Origin: Chitinophaga pinensis
Lineage (GTDB): Bacteria > Bacteroidota > Bacteroidia > Chitinophagales > Chitinophagaceae
Assembly (NCBI RefSeq): GCF_007896845.1
Contig: NZ_VOHS01000052.1
Span: forward strand, 1 to 39,342
Length of the DNA: 39,342 nt
Reading direction: 5' to 3'
Below the pieces are notes generated by a model. It had not been told where the DNA came from, did not search any database, and worked only from the letters and a program-made list of their open reading frames with translations. Below are positions 16,749 through 24,469 of this stretch, one piece after another (the stretch's first letter is position 1; every line of letters starts with the position of its first letter). The translations under genes were made by a program, and so were the position numbers.

Positions 16749-17364
16749 ATGAATAAAGTACTGATTATAAACGCAAGCGCGCGTAAGGAACGATCATTAA
16801 GCAGGTATATGACGAATGTATTTGTTGAAACATGGCAGACAAAATATCCGGATGACAACATTATCTACAGAGATGTCGCGCAGGAGCCTATTCCACATGT
16901 GACAGAAAAATGGATAGCCGGGGCTTTTACACCTGCAGCGGCACGCACTGCAGAGAATATAGAGGCACTTAAAATAAGTGATCAGCTGATTGCCGAACTG
17001 AAGGAAGCAAACATCATTGTGCTGGGCTCTCCGATGTACAACTGGTCAGTACCCAGCGCCTTGAAAGCATATATCGATCAGGTGCTACGGGTAAACGAGA
17101 CGGTTTTAGTCAGTAAGGATAACCCTAAGAATCCATATACAGGATTATTAAAAGAGAAAAAGGTGTATCTGCTGATGGTGCGTGGTAACAATGGCTACGG
17201 TTTTGGAGAATATTATGAGCACATGGATTTCCAGAGCAACTATCTGCGGACGGTCTCACTATTATGGGAATTGAAGATATAACAGCAGTCACAATGGATG
17301 GTGTGGACGTAGGTGGGAAATTGTTAGACGTGGCGCAGAAAAGGTGAAGCGCCTGATCATATAA
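16749..17364 (+). CDS. azoR: FMN-dependent NADH azoreductase / NAD(P)H quinone reductase, frameshifted near the 3' end
   Basis: A flavodoxin-fold reductase of about 204 residues when corrected. Marks are the N-terminal FMN phosphate loop INASARKERSLSRYMTNVF, the signature VLGSPMYNWSVPSALKAYID and LMVRGNNGYG. The uncorrected frame stops at 17282. One extra base near 17254 restores the AzoR ending (LTIMGIEDITAVTMDGVDVGG), and one A near 17340 gives QKKVKRLII with a stop at 17362-17364. The enzyme reduces azo compounds and quinones with NAD(P)H in the cytoplasm. It is divergent from the MocR-type regulator and followed by two co-directional genes. Confidence 0.8.
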
Positions 17365-17409
17365 TTATCCGTTTATCCGCCAGCCGCTACAGGTGCAGCA
17401 GGTATTATT

Positions 17410-17907
17410 GTGAATGCCGTCTGGATGCTCTGTGACATAGGGATTATTGCCACTTATTTCCGATACGGATATAGATATTTCTATCATCGTTATGGTCTGT
17501 CAAAAATTGCATGGATCGCTTATACTGTATTTGCTTTCCTGATAGCATTCGGTATTATGTTGACAGGTGGCCCCTTCTTTGCACAGTTTACTGACTACTT
17601 TAAAGCAGACATATTTCAGGGCGCTATATTTATCGCATACATACAGAACCTGATTATCTCTGTGTGTTTTCTGCTGATGCTCTGGGAACGTGGAAATGCA
17701 AGAGGACAATCACTGACAATTGGTGTTTTTAAGTGTATAGGTACCGGACTTACCGTAGGCGTCTATTACCTGTTTATATTACACCATGGTACATCTCATT
17801 TAATGAATGTTATAGTGGGTACTACCTTCCTGTTGGATCTTGTTTATATAAGGAGTATTTTCATACAGTTGAAACGGGAAGGCAAAGATCCATGGAGGCG
17901 GCTATAG
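17410..17907 (+). CDS. Membrane protein resembling the C-terminal two-thirds of transmembrane terpene cyclases
   Basis: 165 residues from GTG 17410; the frame is open back to 17365. There are about five membrane helices. The pattern is VWMLCDIGIIATYFRYG, later AYIQNLIISVCFLLMLWERG, then ARGQSLTIGVFKCIGTG and LLDLVYIRSIF. From memory this order (N-x-VW-x3-D, then RGQS-x-I-x3-K-x2-GT, then a final D-x2-Y) matches the second part of Pyr4-type transmembrane terpene cyclases. If so, the first two helices, with the catalytic glutamate region, are missing: only 45 bp separate this frame from the azoR stop. It may be N-terminally deleted or a short relative. The family call is tentative; an integral membrane protein is certain. 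Confidence 0.5.
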   Translation: MNAVWMLCDIGIIATYFRYGYRYFYHRYGLSKIAWIAYTVFAFLIAFGIMLTGGPFFAQFTDYFKADIFQGAIFIAYIQNLIISVCFLLMLWERGNARGQSLTIGVFKCIGTGLTVGVYYLFILHHGTSHLMNVIVGTTFLLDLVYIRSIFIQLKREGKDPWRRL

Positions 17908-17941
17908 ACCAATCACTTTAATGTAACAAAAGGATAAAGGG

Positions 17942-18694
17942 ATGAAGAAGCAATTGCCTGAATCAAGGAGACACTTTATTAAATCAATGGCAGCCGGAGC
18001 AGCGTTGTTTTCTTTGGGGCCATTGAAGGGAATTGCCCGGACATCAGGGGCACATGCAGGTATGATGGAAAACACTGACAATAAATTACAACTCGGGATG
18101 GTCGTATTCGACGGTTTTCAACTGCTCGATACTTTTGGCCCATTGGAAATGTTTGGCGCACTGAAAGACAAGGTAGATATTTTGATGATAGGTGAGCGGC
18201 ATGGCTCAGTGAAAAGCAGTGCAGGCCCTGCTGTCATCGTTGATCGCACCTTTGACGAAGTCAACGCCTTAGACATACTGCTGATACCGGGTGGTATGGG
18301 AACCAGAAGAGAGGTAAATAATCAGCCTTTCGTAGATGCCTTCAGGAAATTGGGTGAACAGACGCCCCATGTAGCCTCTATCTGCACAGGAGCAGCCATA
18401 CTGGCAAAAACAGGGTTAATAGATGGTTTAAAAGCGACCACCAATAAACGGTCATTCAAATGGGCTACCAGCCAGAGTGATAAGGTCATCTGGATAAAGG
18501 AAGCCCGTTGGGTGGAAGACGGAAAGTTTTTCACTTCCTCAGGTGTTTCCGCAGGAACTGATATGGCTCTGGCACTTATACAAAAACTATTCGGACATGA
18601 GGTCGCTATTACTGTGGCCAATGGAGCAGAATATGAATGGAACGAGGATGCACGTCACGATCCATTTGCAAAGTTGAATGGTCTCGTGGATTAA
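17942..18694 (+). CDS. Tat-exported DJ-1/PfpI-family protein, isonitrile hydratase-like
   Basis: 250 residues. The N-terminus carries a twin-arginine signal: SRRHFIKSMAAGAALF followed by SLGPLKGIA. The mature domain is a DJ-1/PfpI fold: MVVFDGFQLLDTFGPLEMF, LLIPGGMGTRRE and SICTGAAILAKTGLIDG, where Cys148 is the expected nucleophile, then ATTNKRSF and SSGVSAGTDMALAL. This arrangement is the InhA/GlxA-like branch that includes Pseudomonas isonitrile hydratase. The reaction here is unproven; cytoplasmic relatives lack the Tat signal, so periplasmic location is unusual. It lies 34 bp after the membrane protein and is closed by a strong terminator, making the likely unit azoR-membrane protein-DJ-1. 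Confidence 0.82.
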   Translation: MKKQLPESRRHFIKSMAAGAALFSLGPLKGIARTSGAHAGMMENTDNKLQLGMVVFDGFQLLDTFGPLEMFGALKDKVDILMIGERHGSVKSSAGPAVIVDRTFDEVNALDILLIPGGMGTRREVNNQPFVDAFRKLGEQTPHVASICTGAAILAKTGLIDGLKATTNKRSFKWATSQSDKVIWIKEARWVEDGKFFTSSGVSAGTDMALALIQKLFGHEVAITVANGAEYEWNEDARHDPFAKLNGLVD

Positions 18695-18706
18695 AGTAAA
18701 GTAAAG

Positions 18707-18741
18707 AAAGAACGCTCCGGTATCCCCGGAGCGTTCTTTTT
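18707..18741. terminator. Bidirectional terminator
   Basis: A perfect 14-bp stem AAAGAACGCTCCGG / CCGGAGCGTTCTTT with a 5-nt loop, an A-rich left flank and T-run on the right. It serves the DJ-1 gene and probably also the convergent lyase gene. Confidence 0.88.
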
Positions 18742-18780
18742 ATCCGCTAATAGCCTGATGATGATTTTTATAGTGTGTTA

Positions 18781-19938
18781 TCAGAGGCCCGGCACGTTAA
18801 AATGCGTGTAGGAGGTAAAACCCAGGAACGTTTTATCATTAGGCACGCCTAAAGGGTCCTGCAGTTCCCGGAGATATTGCAGGTTAGCTGTCTTGTAATA
18901 GGCATATGCGACCTCCGTACCCGGAAATACCGGACTGGAAGCAGAGCATTTGTTGCAGGAAGTCGTTTGATTGTAAGCCGCTCTCATGTAGTCATATCCT
19001 TTGCTCAGTAAGTTGGAATTGAACGTCCAGAGGGAATTATCTCCCTGCATTTTTGCCAGTTGTGCGGCAAAGGAAAATGCAGTCAGTGAATACTGGAAAT
19101 GCACGCAGTCATTTCTGTCACAATACTCAGGAATGGTTCCATCTGCCTTGATAATAATAGGCAGGTGCTGGGCGATGATATTATAGCCATTCTGATACAC
19201 CGTGGCGCTGTTCAGGAAAATACCGATGGCCATTTTTGCATAACCGGCGGAAGCATTCCAGTTGTTGTTATACGCCGGTGTGTTGTTGATGTAATTGTTC
19301 TTTACCAGATTCAGGTAATTATTGAACTGATTAATGTCTGCGTCTGACCAGCCGGCCGACTGTCCGAAGGCTTTGTAGTAGCGTATGATTTCTGCCGCAG
19401 CCACAAAACTGGGGGTAGTCCAGGACGCTTCCAGAGAAGGCTGGTACTGGTTGGCGCCATCCATCAGCGCATACTGTTTAAAAGTGTAAGACCAGCCATT
19501 TAAAATCGCAATACACTGTTGTGCATAGGTGGCAGTACCGGTTTTTGCCCAGCGGAGTGCCAGTGCATATGCGAGTACGGCGTCTTTTCTGATCTGGCTT
19601 TTGGATTCCGTCGTTGCGCCGTTGGATCCGACGGTAACGGTCTCCCAGAATTTTGTAGGCAACGCATTACCATTTACGAAATCCAGTACTTTCTGGTAAG
19701 CAGCAGAACGGACGGCTTCATTGCCGTTGGCCTGCGAACCGATGAGGTCCAGACTGGCCTGTGTATTCAACACACCCGGATGAACAAATACAGCGGGTGC
19801 TACACCGGCTGCAGCTGTCAGGTTTCGGTTGAGCAATGGCGCATTGCTCTGCTGGTCCTGTTTTTTGCACATAAATAATAAGGTGGCCATCGCTGCCATA
19901 GTCATGCAAAGGAGGAGGGAATTGACGGTTTTCTTCAT
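18781..19938 (-). CDS. Alginate-lyase-domain lipoprotein
   Basis: 385 residues from ATG 19938; the frame extends to 20058 but only this start puts a lipoprotein signal at the N-terminus (ATLLFMCKK, lipid on Cys24). The body is an all-alpha toroid of the alginate lyase (PF05426-like) type. Supporting segments are ALALRWAKTGTATYAQQCI, PSLEASWTTPSFVAAAEIIR, the Asn-rich YNNNWNASAGYAKMAIGIF and CVHFQYSLTAFSFAAQLAK, which correspond to the substrate and catalytic loops of the family. It should act outside the inner membrane on uronic-acid polysaccharide by beta-elimination. No other alginate gene and no SusC/D adjoin it, so its true substrate is uncertain. Confidence 0.8.
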   Translation of the reverse strand: MKKTVNSLLLCMTMAAMATLLFMCKKQDQQSNAPLLNRNLTAAAGVAPAVFVHPGVLNTQASLDLIGSQANGNEAVRSAAYQKVLDFVNGNALPTKFWETVTVGSNGATTESKSQIRKDAVLAYALALRWAKTGTATYAQQCIAILNGWSYTFKQYALMDGANQYQPSLEASWTTPSFVAAAEIIRYYKAFGQSAGWSDADINQFNNYLNLVKNNYINNTPAYNNNWNASAGYAKMAIGIFLNSATVYQNGYNIIAQHLPIIIKADGTIPEYCDRNDCVHFQYSLTAFSFAAQLAKMQGDNSLWTFNSNLLSKGYDYMRAAYNQTTSCNKCSASSPVFPGTEVAYAYYKTANLQYLRELQDPLGVPNDKTFLGFTSYTHFNVPGL

Positions 19939-20050
19939 GTTTCGAGGGATTTGAATTCGGCTATTGCGGAATACATTGCGGTCATGTAGAAGTATATAAT
20001 AGGGAAGGGTATTCATAGTTGACGTGGAACGTGTTGTAATATAAGATTGC

Positions 20051-20077
20051 CCTGTCACGGAATGCTCACGTGACAGG
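20051..20077. other. Hairpin between the lyase and VOC genes
   Basis: A perfect 9-bp stem CCTGTCACG / CGTGACAGG with a 9-nt loop lies 44 bp downstream of the VOC stop (minus strand). There is no T-run on either strand, so it is a possible mRNA-stabilising or termination hairpin only. Confidence 0.4.
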
Positions 20078-20121
20078 CTGTAATGGAGATATTTACTTGT
20101 TTAAACGTGTATTCAGTACGC

Positions 20122-20517
20122 TTACAGCTGCTGGTACAGCATCATATGTGCGCCGGCCGGGTCCTGTATCAGACAATAGACAGCTTCCTTTCCCATACTG
20201 CGTTTTTCGCCGATCACCTTTCCGCCGTGCAGGGTACACTGCTCCATGCTCTTTTCAAGGTCATCAACGGCAACGTAGATCATCCATTGTGGCGGGATGG
20301 AACTATTGGGGCCTTTCGCATGACAAACACCGGTGGTAGTCATCGTATGATCACCTTCTCCGGCGCCGGGCGCCTGCATGACGTAGTCATCATATTCTCC
20401 CATACTGAGCGGGGATTTTTCCCATCCGATCACCTGACGATAAAAGTCGCTGACAACACCTGCATCGGGAACAGTAAGGTCATGCCATAAAATAGTACCT
20501 GCTTTTTTCTTTTCCAT
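20122..20517 (-). CDS. VOC/glyoxalase-fold protein
   Basis: 131 residues with the paired beta-alpha-beta-beta-beta modules of the vicinal oxygen chelate family: TILWHDLTVPDAGVVSDFYR at the start (His metal ligand), IGWEKSPLSMGEYDDYVM, MIYVAVDDLEKSMEQCTLHG and the usual end IQDPAGAHMMLYQ. It resembles uncharacterised bacterial VOC proteins rather than true glyoxalase I, so the substrate is not known. It is divergent from the GATase1-AraC gene, with 136 bp between them. Confidence 0.85.
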   Translation of the reverse strand: MEKKKAGTILWHDLTVPDAGVVSDFYRQVIGWEKSPLSMGEYDDYVMQAPGAGEGDHTMTTTGVCHAKGPNSSIPPQWMIYVAVDDLEKSMEQCTLHGGKVIGEKRSMGKEAVYCLIQDPAGAHMMLYQQL

Positions 20518-20620
20518 TGATTTCGTGGATTACTTGCTGTAAGATACGGAACTAAAATCTTTTCTTGAACATCTTAAAAACGGCGCTGTAGGGGGTATTT
20601 GGGACAAATGTTGTAACTTA

Positions 20621-20644
20621 ACAGGTACTTGTTTTAAAACCTGT
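20621..20644 (+). promoter_or_regulatory. Inverted repeat upstream of the GATase1-AraC gene
   Basis: ACAGGT (20621-20626) and ACCTGT (20639-20644) form a 6-bp inverted repeat with 12-bp spacing, ending 9 bp before the regulator ATG. It could be an operator for autoregulation. The gap to the VOC gene is short, so both could be affected. Confidence 0.3.
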
Positions 20645-20653
20645 AATTACGTT

Positions 20654-21652
20654 ATGACGAATCTGGCATTGTTGCTCACTTACAATCACCGGCTGATCAG
20701 TACGGCCGCGATTCTTGATGTGTTTGAATCAGTCAACTCGATGTATACCGCCAGCCAGCAGCCAACTTGTTTCAATGTACAGCTCGTCCTGCCCGATCAG
20801 GAAGGCGTAGATATCTTACCACATTACGGCCGCTATAGTACGGTAGCCCTGAAAGATGCGGTGAAAGCAGACGTTGTGCTGATTCCTGCTTTTATCGCGG
20901 GTGATGTGGATACAGCGATTACAGCCAATAATACATTCATCCCGTGGATCCGTCAGCAACACCATGCCGGCGCCGAAATAGCCAGCTTTTGTACCGGCGC
21001 ATTCCTCCTGGCCGCTACCGGTCTGCTGGATGGTAAACCAGCCACCACGCATATGAATGCCTGTCCCGCGTTTGCAGGGCATTTCCCCGACGTGTTATTG
21101 CAACCTGATAAAGTGCTGACAGCAGCCTCCGGTATTTACACCAGCGGCGGCGCCACCAGTACTTTTCACCTGTTGTTATATCTCGTAGAAAAATACTGCG
21201 GACAGGACATGGCGGTAAAAGCCGCTAAACTGTTTGCTATCGATATGGACCGTGATACACAATCTTATTTTGGTATGTTCCTGCCCGATAAAAAACACGC
21301 AGATCCACTGATCACAGAAGTACAACAGCGCATGGAAGCACAGTTTCGTGAAGCACGTAATGTGGAGTCGTTTATGGAAAATATTCCTGCCAGCCGACGC
21401 AACTTCGTAAGACGTTTTAAACAGGCCACCGGTATCACGCCGATCGAATACCTGCAAAAGACGCGTATAGAAGCGGCCAAGAAAATGCTGGAACAGACAG
21501 GTAACAGCATTCTCGCTGTAATGCTCGACTGTGGCTATAACGATATCAAAGCTTTCCGTAAAGTATTCAGAAAAGAAGTCGGTCTGACGCCTACAGAATA
21601 CAGATTCAAATTTGCCGGTAGCCGCAATGCTTCCCTGCAGATGGAAATGTGA
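20654..21652 (+). CDS. GATase1/DJ-1-like AraC-family regulator (GlxA type)
   Basis: 332 residues. Residues 1-190 form a DJ-1/PfpI (class I glutamine amidotransferase-like) domain with VLIPAFIAGDV and SFCTGAFLLAATGLLDG (Cys113), then ASGIYTSGGATSTFHLLLY. Residues about 215-325 are an AraC double HTH: ASRRNFVRRFKQATGITPIE, then VMLDCGYNDIKAFRKVFRKE and VGLTPTEYR. Members of this group, such as GbdR and CdhR of Pseudomonas, activate catabolic genes for glycine betaine, carnitine and related amines. Here it lies 98 bp upstream of the ethanolamine permease-eutB-eutC genes on the same strand, so I infer that it controls ethanolamine use; enteric EutR is also AraC-type but lacks the amidotransferase-like domain. 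Confidence 0.88.
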   Translation: MTNLALLLTYNHRLISTAAILDVFESVNSMYTASQQPTCFNVQLVLPDQEGVDILPHYGRYSTVALKDAVKADVVLIPAFIAGDVDTAITANNTFIPWIRQQHHAGAEIASFCTGAFLLAATGLLDGKPATTHMNACPAFAGHFPDVLLQPDKVLTAASGIYTSGGATSTFHLLLYLVEKYCGQDMAVKAAKLFAIDMDRDTQSYFGMFLPDKKHADPLITEVQQRMEAQFREARNVESFMENIPASRRNFVRRFKQATGITPIEYLQKTRIEAAKKMLEQTGNSILAVMLDCGYNDIKAFRKVFRKEVGLTPTEYRFKFAGSRNASLQMEM

Positions 21653-21689
21653 TCTTTTTGCGTATCTTGACAGCACTTCACGAAGGGAA

Positions 21690-21744
21690 ACGGGAATAGA
21701 TTATATCAACCAGTGGTAATGCCCCGCATTGCCAGCAATCCCGT
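21690..21744 (+). promoter_or_regulatory. Structured leader of the ethanolamine permease mRNA
   Basis: An outer stem ACGGGA (21690-21695) / TCCCGT (21739-21744) encloses a hairpin GGTAATGC-CCC-GCATTGCC (21715-21733, 8 bp with one G-T). The structure ends 6 bp before the permease ATG, so it could affect translation. EutBC needs adenosylcobalamin, and GGGAAACGGG here loosely recalls a cobalamin-riboswitch core, but I cannot confirm the class. Confidence 0.4.
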
Positions 21745-21750
21745 ATTTAT

Positions 21751-23076
21751 ATGTCTGCTCAGGAAACTGTTTTAAAGAAAGTAATCAAACCCATACACTT
21801 ATGGGCCATCGGCGTCGGACTGGTCATCTCCGGTGAATATTTCGGATGGAATTATGGCTGGGATGTAGCAGGTACGCTCGGTTTTCTGATAGCAACTGTT
21901 ATCATTACCGTATTGTATATCACGTTTATCTTCAGCTTCACAGAGCTGACCACGTCTATTCCGCAGGCCGGTGGTCCCTTTACTTATACGCACAGGGCGA
22001 TGGGCCCTTTCGGCGGACTCATAGCCGGATATGCCACCGCCGTAGAGTTCCTGCTGGCCACACCAGCCATCGCTTTTGCCCTCGGCAATTACCTGCACTT
22101 TCTGCATCCTGCTTTGCCTGTACTCGGTTGCGGTATCGCCTTCTATGTCATACTGACCGCCGTGAACCTGCTGGGTATTAAAGAGTCTGCCTTGTTCTCC
22201 CTGATCATTACCTTATTGGCTGTGGTAGAGTTACTCATATACATGGGGATTGTAGCCCCTTCATTCAGTACCGCCAATTTCCTGCATGATGCAATGCCTG
22301 CCGGATGGATGGGTGTATTCGCCGCATTACCTTTCGCAATGTGGCTGTACGTTTGTATAGAAGGAATTGCCATGGTAGCCGAAGAAGTAAAAGATCCGGG
22401 TGCCAATATTCCTAAAGGATATATCTCTGCTATGCTCACACTGGCAATACTGGCTGTCGGTGTGATGGTGCTCACCGGTGGCATTACCGACTGGCGACGC
22501 CTATCCACCATTGACTATCCATTGCCGGAAGCAATAGGTGTCGTACTCGGTAAACAAAATGGCATCACTAAAATATTTGCGGGTATTGGTCTCTTCGGAC
22601 TGATTGCCTCTTTTAATGGCATCATCATCAGTTATTCGCGACAGCTGTTCGCACTGGCAAGGGGTGGTTATCTGCCACCAGTACTGGCGGTGCTCAGTCC
22701 TGAAAGACAGGTACCTTATGTAGCCCTGATCGTCGGTGGATTACTGGGTGTGGTCGCCCTTTATTTCGGTAAGACTGATCAGCTGGTGATCCTCTCCGTT
22801 ATGGGGGCAGTCGTGATGTATATCCTGAGTATGATCAGCCTGTTTATTTTAAGGAAGAAAGAGCCGGCGCTCGAACGCCCTTTTAAAGCACCTTTCTATC
22901 CGTGGTTTCCGGGCATCGCTTTAGTATTGTCTATCGTATCACTGATTGCCATTGTATACTATAACTGGCAACTCGGTATCCTGTTCTTTGCAGGCATGCT
23001 GATAGCACTCGGTGTGTTTGTAGCAACCGGTAAACATAAAGTAACAACGCCGGAACAGGAGAATGTAATAGCATAA
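21751..23076 (+). CDS. eat: Ethanolamine permease
   Basis: 441 residues, 12 predicted helices, APC superfamily. The start MSAQETVLKKVIKPIHLWAI and the segment LVISGEYFGWNYGWDVAG are typical of the ethanolamine permease subfamily, as are SIPQAGGPFTYTHRAMGPFG and IEGIAMVAEEVKDPGANIP. It should import ethanolamine across the inner membrane. It precedes eutB by 16 bp, and the three genes read as one operon. The alternative is a related amine or amino-acid permease, but the neighbours make ethanolamine by far the best call. Confidence 0.9.
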   Translation: MSAQETVLKKVIKPIHLWAIGVGLVISGEYFGWNYGWDVAGTLGFLIATVIITVLYITFIFSFTELTTSIPQAGGPFTYTHRAMGPFGGLIAGYATAVEFLLATPAIAFALGNYLHFLHPALPVLGCGIAFYVILTAVNLLGIKESALFSLIITLLAVVELLIYMGIVAPSFSTANFLHDAMPAGWMGVFAALPFAMWLYVCIEGIAMVAEEVKDPGANIPKGYISAMLTLAILAVGVMVLTGGITDWRRLSTIDYPLPEAIGVVLGKQNGITKIFAGIGLFGLIASFNGIIISYSRQLFALARGGYLPPVLAVLSPERQVPYVALIVGGLLGVVALYFGKTDQLVILSVMGAVVMYILSMISLFILRKKEPALERPFKAPFYPWFPGIALVLSIVSLIAIVYYNWQLGILFFAGMLIALGVFVATGKHKVTTPEQENVIA

Positions 23077-23092
23077 AAGAAAAAAGATAGTT

Positions 23093-24469
23093 GTGTCATA
23101 TCAACATACCATACAGCATAAACGATATCAGTTTGCCGATCTGCGCACGCTGCTGGCAAAGGCCACGCCTTTCCGTTCAGGAGATGCACTGGCAGGTCTT
23201 GCCGCTGATACCTACGAAGAAAGAGTCGCTGCGCAAATGACGCTGGCTGATGTGCCGCTAAAGACCTTTTTACAGGAAGCCATCATCCCTTATGAAGAAG
23301 ATGAGATCACCCGCCTGATCATCGACACACATGATCAGACAGCTTTTGCGCCTGTTAGTCATTTTACGGTAGGAGAACTGCGTGACTGGCTGTTAAGTGA
23401 TGCCGCTGATACCAGCACATTGCAGCAATTGTCACGCGGACTGACACCAGAAATGGTGGCGGCTGTCTCTAAACTGATGCGTAATCAGGACCTGATCAGT
23501 GTGGCGCAGAAATGTGAAGTGGTGACCCGCTTCCGGAATACCATCGGCTTAAAAGGACATCTCTCTGTACGCCTGCAGCCCAACCATAATACCGATGACC
23601 CAAAAGGGATTGCGGCCAGTATCATCGACGGATTACTATATGGCAGCGGTGATGCGGTAATCGGTATTAACCCGGCTACAGACAGTCCGCAGGCAGTCAT
23701 ACAATTACTGCGGATGCTCGATCAGTTAAGACAACAATTCGATATTCCTACACAGTCCTGTATCCTCTGTCATGTGACCACCGCCATGCAGATCATGCAG
23801 CAGGCACCGGTGGATCTGGTCTTTCAGTCGATTGGTGGTACAGAAAAAACAAACAGCAGTTTTGGTATTCATCTGAATATGTTGAAAGAAGCACACGAAG
23901 CCGCACTATCCCTGAAACGTGGTACAATCGGCAATAACGTCATGTACTTTGAAACAGGACAGGGGAGTGCCTTATCTGCCAATGCACACGCCGGTGTAGA
24001 TCAGCAGACCTGCGAAGTAAGGTCCTATGCAGTCGCCCGGCAGTTCTCTCCTTTACTTGTAAATACAGTAGTGGGCTTCATCGGACCAGAATATCTTTTC
24101 GATGGTAAACAGATCATCCGTGCAGCTCTGGAAGATCATTGCTGCGGGAAGTTGATGGGATTGCCCATGGGAGTGGATATCTGTTATACCAATCACGCCG
24201 AAGCTGATCAGGATGATATGGATAATCTGTTGACATTGTTAGGGGTGGCAGGTTGTAATTTTATTATGGGGGTACCCGGTGCAGATGATATTATGCTGAA
24301 TTATCAATCTACTTCTTTTCACGATGCCTTGTATGTACGGAAGGTCTTAGGACTGAAAGCAGCGCCGGAATTTGATGCGTGGCTGCAACGACAAGGTATT
24401 ACCAACGCACAGGGACAGTTGCAACAGGTAGGGAAAACACATCACTTATTAAGTTATCAGGCAGAATGA
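23093..24469 (+). CDS. eutB: Ethanolamine ammonia-lyase large (alpha) subunit
   Basis: 458 residues from GTG 23093 (SYQHTIQHKRYQFADLRTLL), the usual EutB length. Family marks include GLTPEMVAAVSKLMRNQDL, FRNTIGLKGHLSVRLQPNHN, IGINPATDSPQAVIQLL, FETGQGSALSANAH and the end region GLPMGVDICYTNHAEADQDD. The TIM-barrel subunit holds substrate and, with EutC, adenosylcobalamin, converting ethanolamine to acetaldehyde and ammonia. Its stop overlaps the eutC start (ATGA). No EutA reactivase or microcompartment shell genes are present in the window. Confidence 0.96.
   Translation: MSYQHTIQHKRYQFADLRTLLAKATPFRSGDALAGLAADTYEERVAAQMTLADVPLKTFLQEAIIPYEEDEITRLIIDTHDQTAFAPVSHFTVGELRDWLLSDAADTSTLQQLSRGLTPEMVAAVSKLMRNQDLISVAQKCEVVTRFRNTIGLKGHLSVRLQPNHNTDDPKGIAASIIDGLLYGSGDAVIGINPATDSPQAVIQLLRMLDQLRQQFDIPTQSCILCHVTTAMQIMQQAPVDLVFQSIGGTEKTNSSFGIHLNMLKEAHEAALSLKRGTIGNNVMYFETGQGSALSANAHAGVDQQTCEVRSYAVARQFSPLLVNTVVGFIGPEYLFDGKQIIRAALEDHCCGKLMGLPMGVDICYTNHAEADQDDMDNLLTLLGVAGCNFIMGVPGADDIMLNYQSTSFHDALYVRKVLGLKAAPEFDAWLQRQGITNAQGQLQQVGKTHHLLSYQAE

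Noticed and set aside
17942..21652. The two DJ-1/PfpI proteins as a recent tandem duplication
   Set aside because: One is a Tat-exported enzyme-like protein and the other a regulator domain; their sequences differ widely beyond the shared CTGA-type nucleophile loop.
21653..21750. Cobalamin riboswitch upstream of the ethanolamine permease
   Set aside because: Only a short GGGAA-like core is present and the B12 box is not recognisable; kept only as a structured leader.
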